From: Gluconobacter wancherniae NBRC 103581
Lineage (GTDB): Bacteria > Pseudomonadota > Alphaproteobacteria > Acetobacterales > Acetobacteraceae
Assembly: GCF_007988885.1 (NCBI RefSeq)
Contig: NZ_BJUZ01000001.1
Span: forward strand, 1,457,678-1,521,677
DNA: 64,000 nucleotides
Direction: 5' to 3'
Below are positions 1 to 12,570 of the stretch, piece by piece (within the stretch, counting starts at the first letter, position 1; each line of letters opens with the position of its first letter). The notes under the pieces were generated by a model. The model was not told the origin of the DNA, did no database searches, and was given only the letters and a program-made list of their open reading frames with translations. A program made the translations under genes and the position numbers.

Positions 1-82
1 TGAAGACATGATATTCCGACTGAACTGAGGTTTAATCGTCGTGATCCCGAACCTGCGTTATGACATGCAGCAGGCAACATCA

Positions 83-607
83 ATGAAAGCCTTGTTTATG
101 CGTACATTCCTATTCGCCGCAGCCACCGGATTCGCCCTCGCCGCAGGGACACTCGCATCAGCATCTGCTGCGACGCCTGCCCCAAAACTCACGGAGACAT
201 CTGCGCCTCCGGTTGCGGAGCCATACCCCGATACGTCCCTCGCTCATACCCAGGTACAGGAAGCGTTCAAGACAGCCGCAAAAACGCACCGCCGCGTTCT
301 GCTCGTTTTCGGCGGAAATTGGTGCCCGGATTGCAAGATGCTCGCAGGGATTTTTGCACTTCCTGATGCTGCACAATGGCTGGAAAACCAGTTCGTCATT
401 GTTCCTGTCAATGTTGGGCGCATCAATACCAATCTGGACCTGGCCCAGAAATATGGCGTGACGATCAAAGCTGTCCCAACCGTCATCATCATTACGCCAG
501 AAGGTCATGCACTGAATGGCGATGGATCAACAGCTCTGGGGAATGCTCGCAGCATGTCTCCTCAGGCAGTAATCGATCTGATTTCTGAGTGGAACAGCCG
601 CAAGTGA
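83..607 (+). CDS. Periplasmic thioredoxin-like protein
   Basis: Secreted thioredoxin-fold protein of about 174 residues. An N-terminal hydrophobic stretch followed by Ala-rich sequence ending near ASASAA looks like a Sec signal peptide. The mature part has a W-C-P-D-C redox motif (in GNWCPDC) and a cis-Pro region near AVPTV, so it should exchange thiols and disulfides in the periplasm. An upstream GTG at 41 and ATGs at 65, 83 and 98 are possible starts; 83 is preferred because an AGG lies about 9 nt before it and it gives a compact signal peptide. It converges on the M3 peptidase gene, with a hairpin between the two. Its substrate is unknown; a role in disulfide reduction or cytochrome maturation is inference. 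Confidence 0.8.
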   Translation: MKALFMRTFLFAAATGFALAAGTLASASAATPAPKLTETSAPPVAEPYPDTSLAHTQVQEAFKTAAKTHRRVLLVFGGNWCPDCKMLAGIFALPDAAQWLENQFVIVPVNVGRINTNLDLAQKYGVTIKAVPTVIIITPEGHALNGDGSTALGNARSMSPQAVIDLISEWNSRK

Positions 608-612
608 ACTGC

Positions 613-672
613 ATCCCCGGCATAAAACCCGGGGATCATCGCTTCCACGTCCTGTTATCCCAACAGGACGTG
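613..672. terminator. Two stem-loops between convergent genes
   Basis: An 8-bp stem (ATCCCCGG / CCGGGGAT, 613-636) lies between the two convergent genes. An 11-bp perfect inverted repeat (CACGTCCTGTT / AACAGGACGTG, 646-672) spans the stop codon of the minus-strand peptidase gene. Neither has a long T-run, so a bidirectional or processing-type terminator is inferred. Confidence 0.5.
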
Positions 673-2343
673 CTCAGCTTCCTGAACGACCTCAGCAAGT
701 GCATCTGCCTCGAACGGTGAGGCAAGACCGGCTTCCGCAACAAGCTCCGAAAATGGCTTGGAACCACCTTTTGCACATAAAGCGCGATAGGTTTCCAAAG
801 TGCCCGCACTGTCAGCACGAGAGTGCAGCCAAAGCTGCAATGCACAGCACTGAGCGAGTGCATAATCAATATAATAGAATGGCAGTCGGTAGATATGCAG
901 TTGCGCCTGCCAGCGGCCACCCTTCGCGGGATATGCCAGATCGCCCCAGTCGCGCCACGGCATGTAGAGCTTCTCAAGCCTCTGCCACGTCGCATGACGC
1001 TCTTCAGCGCTCATCTGTGGTTTTTCATAAACTTCGTGCTGAAAATGATCGACACAGACGCCATACGGGAAAAACGCCAGACTTCCGATCAAATGCATGC
1101 GCCGATAACGCTCAGCCGCACCATCTTCGACCAGTTCTCCTATCTGTGGCCAGGTCAGAAATTCTAGCCCCATGGAATGAATTTCAGCAGCTTCCATGGT
1201 GGGCCAAATCTGATCGATCCAGGGCAGATCACGGCTTTTCCAGTTCTGGAACGCATGACCCATCTCGTGGGTAAACACCCCGATGTCATTATGTGTGCCG
1301 TTAAAATTGGCAAAAATATATGGCGTCCCTTCCGTCGGAAATGACGTGCAGAACCCGCCGCCTGCCTTGCCGTCCCGATTTTTGAGGTCGAGATAATCCT
1401 CATCGCGCATCCGGGCGTAAAAACCGGCCATTTCTCCGCTAGCATCAAGATCACGGAACATTGTCTCCGCACGCTCGACCAGCAGATCATATCCTCCCGC
1501 AGGAACAGGGTTGCCTTTAGGGTCGATCAAGGCTTCGTCCCATGCCCGGAGGCGGTCCCAGCCCATTTCCAGGCGCCTGCGCTCCAGAATGGACTGGATC
1601 AGCGGGGTAACGTGGGTCAGCACCTTTTCCCTGAATGCCGCGACCTGCGTGGGCCCATAATCCGTGCGCCGCATCCGGCGATAGCCCAGAGCGGTGTAGT
1701 TATCGAAACCTAAGGTTTTAGCCATCCGGTCACGCAAAGAGACAAGCTTGCCATAAAGCTCATCAAGGGCCGCTCCATTTTCCTCAAAGAATGACCAGCG
1801 GGCTGTCTCAGCCGCATGCCGGACATCGCGGTCCAAGCTTTCAAGGTAAGGCACGAGCCCTGAAAGGTTGAGCGACTTTCCATCAAACGGAATTTTCGCC
1901 GACGCGAGCAACGCGGTGTATTCGCCCGTCAGACGTGCCTCTTCCTCAAGGTCATGACTGATCCGCGGATCGAAAGTAGTTGTATCGGATTCCCACAACC
2001 GCACCACATGCGGCGTCACAATCTCCATCAGCCCTGCCCGATCAGGGTCCGCAAGAAGGCGCTTCTTGATTGTGATTTCGTGGTCTGTGGCAACAGGCGA
2101 AAGCCTGTCTGCGTAGTCACGTTCTGCCTTGGCAGCTTCATCCTGCGTATTACGCGAGAACTGGAGGTAAACGTGAGACGCCCAAGACTCATATTCCCTG
2201 CGTACGACGTCAAACGCCTGCAAAGCCTCCAGCCTGTGACCTGCATCCAGATATGCCGCGACTGCTGCATATCGTTCACGCAGAAAAACTTCGTCAGGAC
2301 GCTGAAAAGAAAGAGTTGAGAACGGAGGAATTGTTTGTGTCAT
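655..2343 (-). CDS. M3 family oligoendopeptidase (zinc metallopeptidase)
   Basis: Cytoplasmic zinc oligopeptidase that should cut short peptides. The HExxH zinc motif is present as HEMGH within FTHEMGHAF, with a downstream glutamate-containing helix (TMEAAEIHSMGLEF) in the place of the third ligand. About 562 residues fits the M3 subgroup that is related to, but distinct from, classical PepF. The start is taken at the second ATG (2343), because the two codons before it would give a GTG-initiated extension with no clear ribosome site. No signal peptide is seen. It stands alone between convergent and co-directional neighbours, so a housekeeping role in peptide turnover is likely. Confidence 0.88.
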   Translation of the reverse strand: MTQTIPPFSTLSFQRPDEVFLRERYAAVAAYLDAGHRLEALQAFDVVRREYESWASHVYLQFSRNTQDEAAKAERDYADRLSPVATDHEITIKKRLLADPDRAGLMEIVTPHVVRLWESDTTTFDPRISHDLEEEARLTGEYTALLASAKIPFDGKSLNLSGLVPYLESLDRDVRHAAETARWSFFEENGAALDELYGKLVSLRDRMAKTLGFDNYTALGYRRMRRTDYGPTQVAAFREKVLTHVTPLIQSILERRRLEMGWDRLRAWDEALIDPKGNPVPAGGYDLLVERAETMFRDLDASGEMAGFYARMRDEDYLDLKNRDGKAGGGFCTSFPTEGTPYIFANFNGTHNDIGVFTHEMGHAFQNWKSRDLPWIDQIWPTMEAAEIHSMGLEFLTWPQIGELVEDGAAERYRRMHLIGSLAFFPYGVCVDHFQHEVYEKPQMSAEERHATWQRLEKLYMPWRDWGDLAYPAKGGRWQAQLHIYRLPFYYIDYALAQCCALQLWLHSRADSAGTLETYRALCAKGGSKPFSELVAEAGLASPFEADALAEVVQEAEHVLLG

Positions 2344-2385
2344 GAACACGATGTTGGCATTCCTCCGCCCACGCGTCCATGCCTC

Positions 2386-4832
<2,447 letters not shown>

Positions 4833-4889
4833 CTACCCGCCAGACATCGACTTTGACCACACCCCAATTGCATAGCAGGCAACCTGAAC

Positions 4890-4930
4890 AGCAAAATATA
4901 ACCCGGCAGAATACGCATCCCACCGGGGTT
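4890..4930 (-). terminator. Possible leuB terminator
   Basis: Downstream of leuB on the minus strand, an imperfect GC stem (AACCCCGGTG with GCCGGGTT) is followed by ATATTTT. This resembles a weak intrinsic terminator between leuB and aatA. The stem has mismatches and the loop is long, so the call is tentative. Confidence 0.3.
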
Positions 4931-4938
4931 CTTTAACT

Positions 4939-6048
4939 TTAGGCGAGCTTTTCCATTTCACGCAGAACAGCTTGACCCATCATTTCGGTACCAACACGTG
5001 CCATGCCCGGAGACATGATATCAGCCGTACGCAAACCTGTCGCAAGGACGTTGGAAACAGCCTGCTCAATGAGATCTGCATCATCAGAACGGTTCAGTGA
5101 ATAACGCAGGAGCATTGCAAACGACAGGATTTGAGCCAGAGGATTAGCAATCCCCTGCCCTGCGATATCGGGCGCGCTACCATGAATTGGCTCGTAAAGC
5201 GCATTACGCTTGCCGTCTTCCCGCACAACGCCAAGCGTTGCAGATGGAAGCATGCCCAAAGACCCGGTAAGCATGGAAGCCAGATCGGAAAGGATATCGC
5301 CAAAGAGATTACCGGTCACGATCACATCAAACTGGTTCGGATTACGAACCAACTGCATGGCACAGTTGTCCGCCAGCATGTGGGACAATTCAACGTCCTG
5401 ATACTCGCGCTTGTGCAGATCAGTCACGACCTCCTTCCACAGAAGGCCGCTTTCCATCACGTTACATTTCTCTACGGAGCACACACGGTTGTCGCGTTTG
5501 CGTGCGAGATCAAAGGCCACACGAGCAACGCGCTCAATTTCCGCCGTCGTATAAACTTCAGTATTGATACCGCGGCGGCCGCCATCCGGGAGCGTCTCGA
5601 TACCGCGAGGCTCACCAAAATAGATCCCGCCAACCGTCTCGCGAACGATCATAATATCGAGCCCGCGCACGACATCTGCCTTCAGGGCAGATGCATCGAT
5701 CAGCGCATCGAAAAGCTGAGCAGGACGCAGATTTGCAAAAAGCTCAAGCTCCTTACGCAGCTTGAGAATAGCCACTTCGGGGCGCTTGTCGAAACCTACG
5801 TGACTCCATGCCGGATCTCCGACAGAGCCAAACAGAATAGCATCGGACTGCTTGGCAAGATCGATGACTTCGTCACGAATGGGAACACCGTGTGCAGCAA
5901 GGGAAGCCGCACCAACCAGTTCTTCCGTAATCTCAAGACGGAGCCCGCGGTTAACACCAAGCCAATGCACAATACGTGCGACTTCGCGCATGACCTCGGG
6001 GCCAATACCGTCTCCGGCAAGAACGAGAAGCTTGTGGGCTTCACTCAT
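4939..6048 (-). CDS. leuB: 3-isopropylmalate dehydrogenase
   Basis: NAD-dependent oxidative decarboxylation of 3-isopropylmalate to 2-oxoisocaproate, the third dedicated step of leucine synthesis. The sequence has the N-terminal GDGIGPEV motif, the arginine-rich substrate loop around [15 protein letters not shown], and the metal-binding aspartate region [19 protein letters not shown]. The start is set at 6048 because this ATG overlaps the leuD stop as ATGA, the usual coupling in leuCDB. A longer reading from 6081 would add an unconserved leader. It is the third gene of leuC-leuD-leuB on the minus strand. Confidence 0.96.
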   Translation of the reverse strand: MSEAHKLLVLAGDGIGPEVMREVARIVHWLGVNRGLRLEITEELVGAASLAAHGVPIRDEVIDLAKQSDAILFGSVGDPAWSHVGFDKRPEVAILKLRKELELFANLRPAQLFDALIDASALKADVVRGLDIMIVRETVGGIYFGEPRGIETLPDGGRRGINTEVYTTAEIERVARVAFDLARKRDNRVCSVEKCNVMESGLLWKEVVTDLHKREYQDVELSHMLADNCAMQLVRNPNQFDVIVTGNLFGDILSDLASMLTGSLGMLPSATLGVVREDGKRNALYEPIHGSAPDIAGQGIANPLAQILSFAMLLRYSLNRSDDADLIEQAVSNVLATGLRTADIMSPGMARVGTEMMGQAVLREMEKLA

Positions 6049-6671
6049 TTCGTTGTCTCCATGGTGATGGACGGCACCCATGCCCGGCTTGCCTGATGCT
6101 CGAATGTATTGATGGCGTCGTCGTGAGCCATGGTCTGCCCGATATCGTCCAACCCTTCGAGCAGAAGGTGGCGACGGAAAGGGTCAACGTCAAACGATAC
6201 AGTTTCTCCATCCGGGCGAATAATAACCTGCTTCTCAAGATCAACCGTCAGGCGGGAGTTGCTACCCTGCCGCGCATCATCCATCAGCATTTCGCAGATT
6301 TCACGTGGCAGACGGATCGGCAGAATGCCGTTCTTGAAGCAGTTGTTATGAAAAATATCTGCAAAACTCGGCGCGATGACGCATCGGATACCAAAATCCA
6401 GCAACGCCCAAGGAGCATGCTCACGCGAAGATCCACATCCGAAATTATCGAGCGTAATCAGGATTTCCGCATGCCGGTATGGTTCCTGATTCAAAACAAA
6501 CTCAGGCCGCTCAGCACCATTTCCGTCGTAGCGCTGGGCTGCAAAAGCATTTTTCCCAAGACCCGTACGCAGGATCGTCTTGAGAAAACGCGCAGGAATG
6601 ATCTGATCGGTATCGATGTTTTCGTTCGGCATGGGCGCCGCAATGGCTGTCAGTTGCGTGAACTTATCCAT
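6045..6671 (-). CDS. leuD: 3-isopropylmalate dehydratase small subunit
   Basis: Swivel subunit of isopropylmalate isomerase, which with LeuC interconverts 2- and 3-isopropylmalate. The 208 residues show the family signatures [14 protein letters not shown] and [14 protein letters not shown], and the C-terminal part is typical of bacterial LeuD. Its ATG shares a base with the leuC stop (TAATG) and its stop overlaps leuB (ATGA), so all three genes are translationally coupled. Cytoplasmic. No anomalies seen. Confidence 0.96.
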   Translation of the reverse strand: MDKFTQLTAIAAPMPNENIDTDQIIPARFLKTILRTGLGKNAFAAQRYDGNGAERPEFVLNQEPYRHAEILITLDNFGCGSSREHAPWALLDFGIRCVIAPSFADIFHNNCFKNGILPIRLPREICEMLMDDARQGSNSRLTVDLEKQVIIRPDGETVSFDVDPFRRHLLLEGLDDIGQTMAHDDAINTFEHQASRAWVPSITMETTK

Positions 6672-8098
6672 TACACAGGCTCCCTGATCAGTTCCCTGAC
6701 GTCACACAGCACGCCCGTAACAGCTGCTGCCGCAGCCATCGCGGGTGAACATAGATGTGTGCGACCGCCTGGCCCCTGCCGCCCCTCAAAATTTCGATTG
6801 GATGTAGAAGCACAACGCTGCCCCGGCGTCAGACGATCTGGGTTCATACCCAGACACATCGAACAACCCGCTTCCCGCCACTCAAAACCCGCGTCAAGGA
6901 AGATCTTGTCCAAACCCTCAGCTTCAGCCTCGCGCTTCACCAGACCAGAACCTGGAACGATCATCGCACGTACATTTGGCGCGACATGCCGCCCACGAAC
7001 GATATCCGCGGCTGAGCGCAGGTCCTCGATCCTGCTATTCGTGCAGGAGCCAATGAACACCACATCAACAGGCGTACCTGCAATTTTCTGCCCTGCCTCA
7101 AGACCCATGTAATCCAGCGCACGTTGGACTTGAGCGGCTTGAGCTGGATCCTTGAAATCAGCTGGAGACGGGATAATCCCATCAACAGGAAGAACATCCT
7201 GCGGGCTATTTCCCCACGTTATCGACGGAACAATGTCTTCCGCACGCAGTGTAACTTCAGTGTCAAAATGAGCACCGTCATCTGACGCCAGTGTTCTCCA
7301 ATACGCGCACGCCTGCTCAAACGCTTCACCCTTAGGTGCAAACGGACGGCCCTTCACATAGGAAAACGTTGTTTCATCCGGCGAAACCAGTCCAGCGCGC
7401 GCACCAGCCTCAATGGACATGTTGCAAAGCGTCATGCGCCCGGCCATGTCCAGATCCCGGATTGCAGAACCGGCAAATTCAATCACATGTCCCGTGCCGC
7501 CTGCGGTACCAATTCTGCCAATAATGGCAAGCATGATATCCTTGGCAGTGACACCCACGCCTGTTTTGCCTTCCACGAACACACGCATGTTCTTTGCGGG
7601 ACGCTGTAAAAGCGTCTGCGTCGCAAGAACATGTTCGACCTCGGAAGTACCGATACCGAAAGCAAGGGAACCCATCGCACCATGCGTTGAGGTATGACTG
7701 TCGCCACAGACGATGGTCATACCTGGCAGAGAGATTCCCTGCTCTGGCCCGACAACGTGGACAATCCCCTGCGAGGCAGACAGTAACGGAAAATAGGGAA
7801 CGCCGAATTCGGCGACATTGCGCTCAAGCGTTTCGATCTGAAGGCGGCTTTCCGGCTCTTCAATCGGCTTAGAACGGTCCGAGGTGGGGACGTTGTGATC
7901 AACCACCGCAACTGTTGCATCCGGACGACGCACAGGGCGCCCGGCCAACCGCAGGCCTTCGAAGGCCTGCGGGCTTGTCACCTCGTGAACAAGATGACGG
8001 TCGATGTAGAGGATGCATGTCCCGTCTTCGAGACGTTCTACAATGTGATCGTCCCAGATCTTGTCAAAAAGTGTTCTGGGCGAATTCGAAACCTGCAT
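6671..8098 (-). CDS. leuC: 3-isopropylmalate dehydratase large subunit
   Basis: Catalytic [4Fe-4S] subunit of isopropylmalate isomerase. Cluster ligands are visible in GSCTNSR and in the C-S-M-C-L-G-M-N motif, with [12 protein letters not shown] upstream, as in the aconitase superfamily. Its 475 residues are normal for bacterial LeuC. It starts only about 17 nt after the rplS stop, so leucine genes appear joined to the ribosomal-protein/tRNA-modification run ffh-rpsP-rimM-trmD-rplS. No leader peptide or T-box was seen ahead of it. Confidence 0.96.
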   Translation of the reverse strand: MQVSNSPRTLFDKIWDDHIVERLEDGTCILYIDRHLVHEVTSPQAFEGLRLAGRPVRRPDATVAVVDHNVPTSDRSKPIEEPESRLQIETLERNVAEFGVPYFPLLSASQGIVHVVGPEQGISLPGMTIVCGDSHTSTHGAMGSLAFGIGTSEVEHVLATQTLLQRPAKNMRVFVEGKTGVGVTAKDIMLAIIGRIGTAGGTGHVIEFAGSAIRDLDMAGRMTLCNMSIEAGARAGLVSPDETTFSYVKGRPFAPKGEAFEQACAYWRTLASDDGAHFDTEVTLRAEDIVPSITWGNSPQDVLPVDGIIPSPADFKDPAQAAQVQRALDYMGLEAGQKIAGTPVDVVFIGSCTNSRIEDLRSAADIVRGRHVAPNVRAMIVPGSGLVKREAEAEGLDKIFLDAGFEWREAGCSMCLGMNPDRLTPGQRCASTSNRNFEGRQGPGGRTHLCSPAMAAAAAVTGVLCDVRELIREPV

Positions 8099-8115
8099 CC
8101 TGTCTACTCCCGACT

Positions 8116-8508
8116 TTACGAGGCGGCCTTGGCGCCATCCTTCGGTAGATCGCGCGGACGCTCCGCAATACGTGCGGACTTACCCGAACGACCACGCAGA
8201 TAATAAAGCTTTGCACGACGAACCTTACCACGACGAACAACTTCGATGCTCGCAATGGACGGTGCATAAAGCGGGAATACGCGCTCGACGCCTTCACCGT
8301 TAGAAATCTTGCGAACCGTGAAGTTGCTGTTCAGCGCCTTGTTGGAACGGGCGATAACAACGCCTTCGAAGGTCTGCACGCGCTCACGCGTGCCTTCGAC
8401 AACGCGAACGCCAACGCGCACGGTGTCACCAGCGATGAACTCGGGAACGGCACGGATTGCGGAAAGACGCTCGATCTCGCGCGCCTCATACTGCTGGATA
8501 ATGTTCAT
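8116..8508 (-). CDS. rplS: 50S ribosomal protein L19
   Basis: Large-subunit ribosomal protein near the 30S-50S interface. The 130-residue reading starts at [15 protein letters not shown] with a good AGGAG site 8 nt upstream (start 8508). The longer reading to 8637 runs into trmD and is rejected. Recognisable L19 segments include [19 protein letters not shown] and [10 protein letters not shown], ending in a basic tail with [13 protein letters not shown]. It is 25 nt downstream of trmD in the conserved rpsP-rimM-trmD-rplS order. Confidence 0.97.
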   Translation of the reverse strand: MNIIQQYEAREIERLSAIRAVPEFIAGDTVRVGVRVVEGTRERVQTFEGVVIARSNKALNSNFTVRKISNGEGVERVFPLYAPSIASIEVVRRGKVRRAKLYYLRGRSGKSARIAERPRDLPKDGAKAAS

Positions 8509-8533
8509 GACCAAACTCCTGAAAACAAAACTC

Positions 8534-9238
8534 TTAATGAATCTGCTGCCGCGCAAGATACGCATCCCAGAGGTCCGGGCGACGTGCCTTTGTGACGGCG
8601 ATTGACTGCTCGTGACGCCAGTTTGCAATGGCGCCATGATGACCGGAGAGCAGGACTTCAGGCGTTTCTCGCCCTTCCCACACTGCCGGCTTGGTATATT
8701 GCGGGTACTCTAGCAGACCGTCCGTGAAGCTCTCGTCCTGACCGCTGATATCAGATCCCATGACACCCGGCAGAAGCCGGACGCATGCATCAAGCAGCGC
8801 CAGTGCAGGAATTTCACCGCCGGACAATACGAAATCACCCATGCAGAACTGGTCGATTCCATGCTTTTCGAGCACACGCTCGTCCACACCTTCAAATCGA
8901 CCACAGAGGACAACCACGCCTGGCCCGACGGAAAGACGCTCCGCATCCTCGTGCGTCATGCGACGGCCGCGGGGGGTGGGATAGACGATTGGACGGCCAT
9001 CAAGCGCAGGAAGCGCATTAAGGGCTGAATCCAGAACATCTGCCCGCATCACCATGCCCGCACCACCGCCAAAGGGCGTATCGTCAACTGCACGGTGGCG
9101 CCCAAGTCCATGCATACGCAGATCATGCGCTTCGCAGGACCAGATTCCGCGCTCAAGTGCTCGTCCAGCGAGAGAAAACCCCAGCGGCCCCGGAAACATA
9201 TCCGGGAACAGGCTGAGGATATCCGCTCGCCAGCTCAT
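8534..9238 (-). CDS. trmD: tRNA (guanine37-N1)-methyltransferase
   Basis: SPOUT-class methyltransferase that methylates G37 of tRNAs reading CNN codons and prevents +1 frameshifting. Family marks include the N-terminal [22 protein letters not shown], the trefoil-knot AdoMet loop around [14 protein letters not shown], and GDFVLSGGE. Length 234 residues is normal. It overlaps rimM by 4 nt (ATGA) and precedes rplS, the conserved ribosome-maturation order. Confidence 0.97.
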   Translation of the reverse strand: MSWRADILSLFPDMFPGPLGFSLAGRALERGIWSCEAHDLRMHGLGRHRAVDDTPFGGGAGMVMRADVLDSALNALPALDGRPIVYPTPRGRRMTHEDAERLSVGPGVVVLCGRFEGVDERVLEKHGIDQFCMGDFVLSGGEIPALALLDACVRLLPGVMGSDISGQDESFTDGLLEYPQYTKPAVWEGRETPEVLLSGHHGAIANWRHEQSIAVTKARRPDLWDAYLARQQIH

Positions 9239-9777
9239 GCGCGCACCTGCACGTCGCCATCAAGGTCACCCTCGACTTCAACCATCGGCGGCGGGATCAC
9301 CACAACCTGACGGCCTGCAAGATCAACATGCGGGACACAGGCCATCGTGAACGGTATGATCAATCCACGATCAATTTCGATGCTGACCCCAGCACCATAA
9401 TCGTGAACGATTACGACCGTACCAAGCTCATCTCCAGCCTCGGAAACGGCGACCATACCAATCAGATCAGTATGATAGAATTCGTCTTCCTCGGCGGCGG
9501 GAAGCTGCTCACGCGCCACATACAAACGACGGTTGACCACGCGCTCCACAGCCGTCCGGTCCGAAACGGTCTGACCGTTCCGATCCGTCAGCGCAGCAAC
9601 ACCAGGCGATACCCACCGAACAACCCATTCTTCACCCTGCTCATCATGCAGCGTACCGAATTCCTCGACCGAAACCGGATCATCAGTGGCTGCATGCAGA
9701 CGCACAAGGCCACGCACACCATGGGGGCGACCAATAGTGGCGACCAGTACATCGCTTTCAGGGTTAAAACGGGTCAT
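9235..9777 (-). CDS. rimM: Ribosome maturation factor RimM
   Basis: 30S assembly factor that binds S19 and helps fold the 16S rRNA head. The 180-residue protein begins near [18 protein letters not shown], the classic RimM N-terminal beta-barrel. It continues into a PRC-barrel C-terminal domain containing [10 protein letters not shown] and [17 protein letters not shown]. It overlaps trmD by 4 nt and lies 31 nt after rpsP, so co-translation is expected. Confidence 0.95.
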   Translation of the reverse strand: MTRFNPESDVLVATIGRPHGVRGLVRLHAATDDPVSVEEFGTLHDEQGEEWVVRWVSPGVAALTDRNGQTVSDRTAVERVVNRRLYVAREQLPAAEEDEFYHTDLIGMVAVSEAGDELGTVVIVHDYGAGVSIEIDRGLIIPFTMACVPHVDLAGRQVVVIPPPMVEVEGDLDGDVQVRA

Positions 9778-9808
9778 TGCTCAGGCAGCCTACAAGATCA
9801 ATGAATGA

Positions 9809-10153
9809 TCAGGCTGCAGCAGCGGCAGAAGCAGCAGCGGCACGCTCCTGGGCGCGTTTCTTCGGAGCAGACTTCTTCGGCTGCTCACGATATTCCGGCT
9901 TCGGAGCCAGACCAGCGTTACCAAGAAAACGTGCAACGCGATCAGTTGCCTGTGCGCCATTGGAGAGCCAGTGCTTGATGCGCTCATCATTCAGGTTGAT
10001 GCGATCTGCATGATCAGAAGGCAGCATCGGGTTGTAGGAACCAACCTTCTCAATGAAACGGCCGTCACGTGGGCTACGGCTGTCTGCAACAACGATGTGA
10101 TAGTAAGGGCGCTTCTTGGCACCGGCGCGGGAAAGACGAATCTTGAGGCTCAT
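9809..10153 (-). CDS. rpsP: 30S ribosomal protein S16
   Basis: Small-subunit ribosomal protein needed for 30S assembly. It begins [20 protein letters not shown], with conserved [21 protein letters not shown], and has an AGGAG site before the start. The 114-residue length includes an alanine-rich, basic C-terminal extension (residues about 88-114: KKSAPKKRA then an Ala run), which is common in alphaproteobacterial S16. It sits between ffh and rimM. Confidence 0.96.
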   Translation of the reverse strand: MSLKIRLSRAGAKKRPYYHIVVADSRSPRDGRFIEKVGSYNPMLPSDHADRINLNDERIKHWLSNGAQATDRVARFLGNAGLAPKPEYREQPKKSAPKKRAQERAAAASAAAAA

Positions 10154-10195
10154 GAAAAACTCCTGAACGATTAATTTTAAAAAACTATGGGCTGA

Positions 10196-11611
10196 TCAGA
10201 CGAAGGGAGGACGCCCACCGGGCTTACCCATCCCCTTCATCATATCACCCAGACCACCTGCCCCGCCCATGCTCCGCATCAGACCAGAAAGACCCATCTT
10301 GCTGATCCGCTTCATCATGGTGGACATATCGTCAAACTGCTTGAGCAAGCGGTTGACTTCCGGAACGGTGGTACCCGCCCCAGATGCAATCCGCTTCTTG
10401 CGAGATGCCTTGATGATCCCAGGAGTTTTGCGCTCCTGTTTGGTCATCGAAGAGATGATTGCCTTGTGACGCTTGAAGATCGACGTATCGATCTCCTTGT
10501 CACCCAACGCATCCTTGAGCTTCCCCATTCCAGGCAACATACCAAGAATGCCCGAGATCGATCCCATGCGATTGATCTGATCGATCTGGGAGACATAATC
10601 ATCCAGATCAAACTTTCCGGCGAGCATCTTCTTGGCAACGCGCTCGCCTTCCTCGTGATCGAGCGTTTCAGACGCACGCTCCACGAGACCGGCGATATCA
10701 CCCAACCCAAGAATACGGCCAGCCACACGCTCTGGGTGAAACTCCTCAAGAGCCTCCAGCTTTTCGCCAGAACCCGTCAGCTTGATTGGCGCACCCGTAA
10801 TCGCCTTCATGGAAAGTGCGGCACCACCACGGGCGTCACCATCCATACGGCTCATAACAACGCCAGTAATTCCAACAGCCTCGTTAAAGGCTTTGGCGGT
10901 ATTTACAGCGTCCTGCCCCGTCATGGCGTCAACGACCAACAGCGTTTCTGCCGGGTTCGTGACGGCCCGCACCTGACGGACCTCATCCATCAAAGTCTCA
11001 TCGATAGACAGACGACCTGCCGTATCGAGAATGACGATGTCATATCCTTCGCGCCGACCAGTCTCCAGTGCGCGCTTCGCGATATCAACAGGCGATTGCT
11101 CGGCGACGATTGGCAGCGACACAACCAAACCGGTCTGCGCATTCACACGCTCAGCAAGTTGCTGAAGCTGGAGCTGAGCCGCAGGTCGCTGAACGTCCAA
11201 ACTGGCCAGCAACACTTTCTTGCGTTCGCGCCCAGAAAGACGCAGCGCGATCTTGCCCGATGTGGTGGTTTTACCAGAACCCTGCAAACCAACCATCAAC
11301 ACCGGGACCGGCGCTGTTGCAGACAGATTCAGAGGAACTGCCCCTGCCCCGCCAAGAGCATCAATCAGTGCATCATTGACAATTTTTGCGACGGCTTGAC
11401 CTGGAGAGACGCTTTCCAGCACCTCATGGCCGACAGCCCGTTCCCGCACTTTATTGACGAAATCACGAACAACAGGAAGCGCAACGTCTGCCTCAAGCAT
11501 CGCCAGACGGACTTCGCGCATTGCCTCAGTGACATCACCTTCAGAGAGCTTTCCATTCTTGGAAAGTCCTTCGAGGACACCGGACATCTTGCCTGAAAGT
11601 TGTTCGAACAA
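10196..11611 (-). CDS. ffh: Signal recognition particle protein Ffh (SRP54)
   Basis: GTPase of the signal recognition particle; with 4.5S RNA it delivers nascent inner-membrane proteins to FtsY. An N-terminal helical bundle (residues 1-90) is followed by the G domain with G1 GLQGSGKTTTSGK, G3 DTAGRL and G4 SRMD. The methionine-rich M domain ends in MKGMGKPGGRPPFV. Length 471 is normal. The only start giving the conserved N-terminus FEQLSGKMSGVLEGL is a TTG at 11611, preceded by AGGGTGG. It is the first gene of the rpsP-rimM-trmD-rplS-leuCDB run. Confidence 0.95.
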   Translation of the reverse strand: MFEQLSGKMSGVLEGLSKNGKLSEGDVTEAMREVRLAMLEADVALPVVRDFVNKVRERAVGHEVLESVSPGQAVAKIVNDALIDALGGAGAVPLNLSATAPVPVLMVGLQGSGKTTTSGKIALRLSGRERKKVLLASLDVQRPAAQLQLQQLAERVNAQTGLVVSLPIVAEQSPVDIAKRALETGRREGYDIVILDTAGRLSIDETLMDEVRQVRAVTNPAETLLVVDAMTGQDAVNTAKAFNEAVGITGVVMSRMDGDARGGAALSMKAITGAPIKLTGSGEKLEALEEFHPERVAGRILGLGDIAGLVERASETLDHEEGERVAKKMLAGKFDLDDYVSQIDQINRMGSISGILGMLPGMGKLKDALGDKEIDTSIFKRHKAIISSMTKQERKTPGIIKASRKKRIASGAGTTVPEVNRLLKQFDDMSTMMKRISKMGLSGLMRSMGGAGGLGDMMKGMGKPGGRPPFV

Positions 11612-11631
11612 CGGGCCACCCTATGACAAAC

Positions 11632-11671
11632 AAAAACACGCCACTGCGCGAGCCTTCGCGATGTGGCGTGT
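11632..11671 (-). terminator. Rho-independent terminator
   Basis: On the minus strand a 9-bp perfect stem (ACACGCCAC / GTGGCGTGT) with an 18-nt loop is followed directly by TTTTTG. It lies after the Spy/CpxP-like gene and before ffh, so it should end the former transcript. Confidence 0.75.
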
Positions 11672-11737
11672 CCGAAAACAGGACCGATTTACTGCCTGCC
11701 GCAATATACGTCAAGCAGATTGATCCTTACCCCCCGA

Positions 11738-12250
11738 TCAGGGAGCTTCAGGCTCTGGCGTATCGCTTTTTTTCATCAGCGCCCAGAGCTGTTCGTGCAG
11801 CGCCTTCATCTTATCTGCAGTCTCACGCGCCTGCTTTCTCTGAGCAGGCGTCAGCAGATCATGCAGCTTTTCCATAATCTCTAGCCTAGCCTGCTCTTCA
11901 CGAACATGGAGAGCGTTTTCCTGACGCAGAAGATCCGCAAGCTTGGTGCGATCAAGTGCCCCTTCAGACATCAAGGCGTCCCCAATCTGCTCGTGCAGCG
12001 CACGGCCATCCTTGCGCAGTCCTGCATCATCTTTCTTTGCCTGCTCACTGATAATACGCCATTGCACCTTCTGCTCTGCCGTCAATTCAACACCCGGTGG
12101 CACAGGAAGATGGCCATGAGGCCCCATACCAGGGCCTCGCCCCCCCATCATCGGCGGTGGCACATCCTGCGCCGCAGCCATTACTGGCAGAAATGCCGTT
12201 CCAGCCAGCAGAAGGGCACTCCCCATGCCCATAAGAAATTTACCAGACAT
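11738..12250 (-). CDS. Spy/CpxP-like periplasmic protein (LTXXQ type)
   Basis: Small exported helical protein of about 170 residues. An N-terminal signal peptide (MSGKFLMGMGSALLLAG to MAAAQ) is followed by a Pro/Gly/Met-rich linker. A helical body then contains two LTXXQ-type motifs, ELTAEQKVQW and LLTPAQRKQA, the signature of the Spy/CpxP/ZraP chaperone and metal-sensor family. It may bind unfolded periplasmic proteins or metals. The start at 12250 is chosen because GGAG lies just upstream and it opens directly on the signal peptide. It is a monocistronic unit ending in a strong terminator. The specific stress or ligand is unknown. Confidence 0.75.
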   Translation of the reverse strand: MSGKFLMGMGSALLLAGTAFLPVMAAAQDVPPPMMGGRGPGMGPHGHLPVPPGVELTAEQKVQWRIISEQAKKDDAGLRKDGRALHEQIGDALMSEGALDRTKLADLLRQENALHVREEQARLEIMEKLHDLLTPAQRKQARETADKMKALHEQLWALMKKSDTPEPEAP

Positions 12251-12438
12251 GATACGCTCCAGTTTATGCAAAACATTAGGGCACGCCACCGCGCCCTCCC
12301 CCCGAAGGTAAGCATGAAACCCTGTTACAGAGCTGCCACCCCCCGGTTTCGAAATGTGATCGTGCTGATTTTATGTAACTAACTGACATATCCTCCGAAT
12401 TCCCCACTTGACGCTCCGGGCAAGACATAGCAAACCAC

Positions 12439-12478
12439 GCCTCGTCGCCCACGAGGCGCGACTCCAGTCCTACTGGAG
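12439..12478. other. Two hairpins directly upstream of tRNA-Ser
   Basis: Two perfect 7-bp stem-loops in tandem: GCCTCGT/ACGAGGC (12439-12457) and CTCCAGT/ACTGGAG (12462-12478), ending 2 nt before the tRNA. There is no T-run, so they are not ordinary terminators. They may shape the tRNA 5' leader or be a relic of the neighbouring island. Confidence 0.45.
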
Positions 12479-12480
12479 AT

Positions 12481-12570
<90 letters not shown>

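Noticed and set aside
10466..11596. Plus-strand 376-codon frame opposite ffh
   Set aside because: Shadow of a highly conserved gene; no ribosome site or domain.
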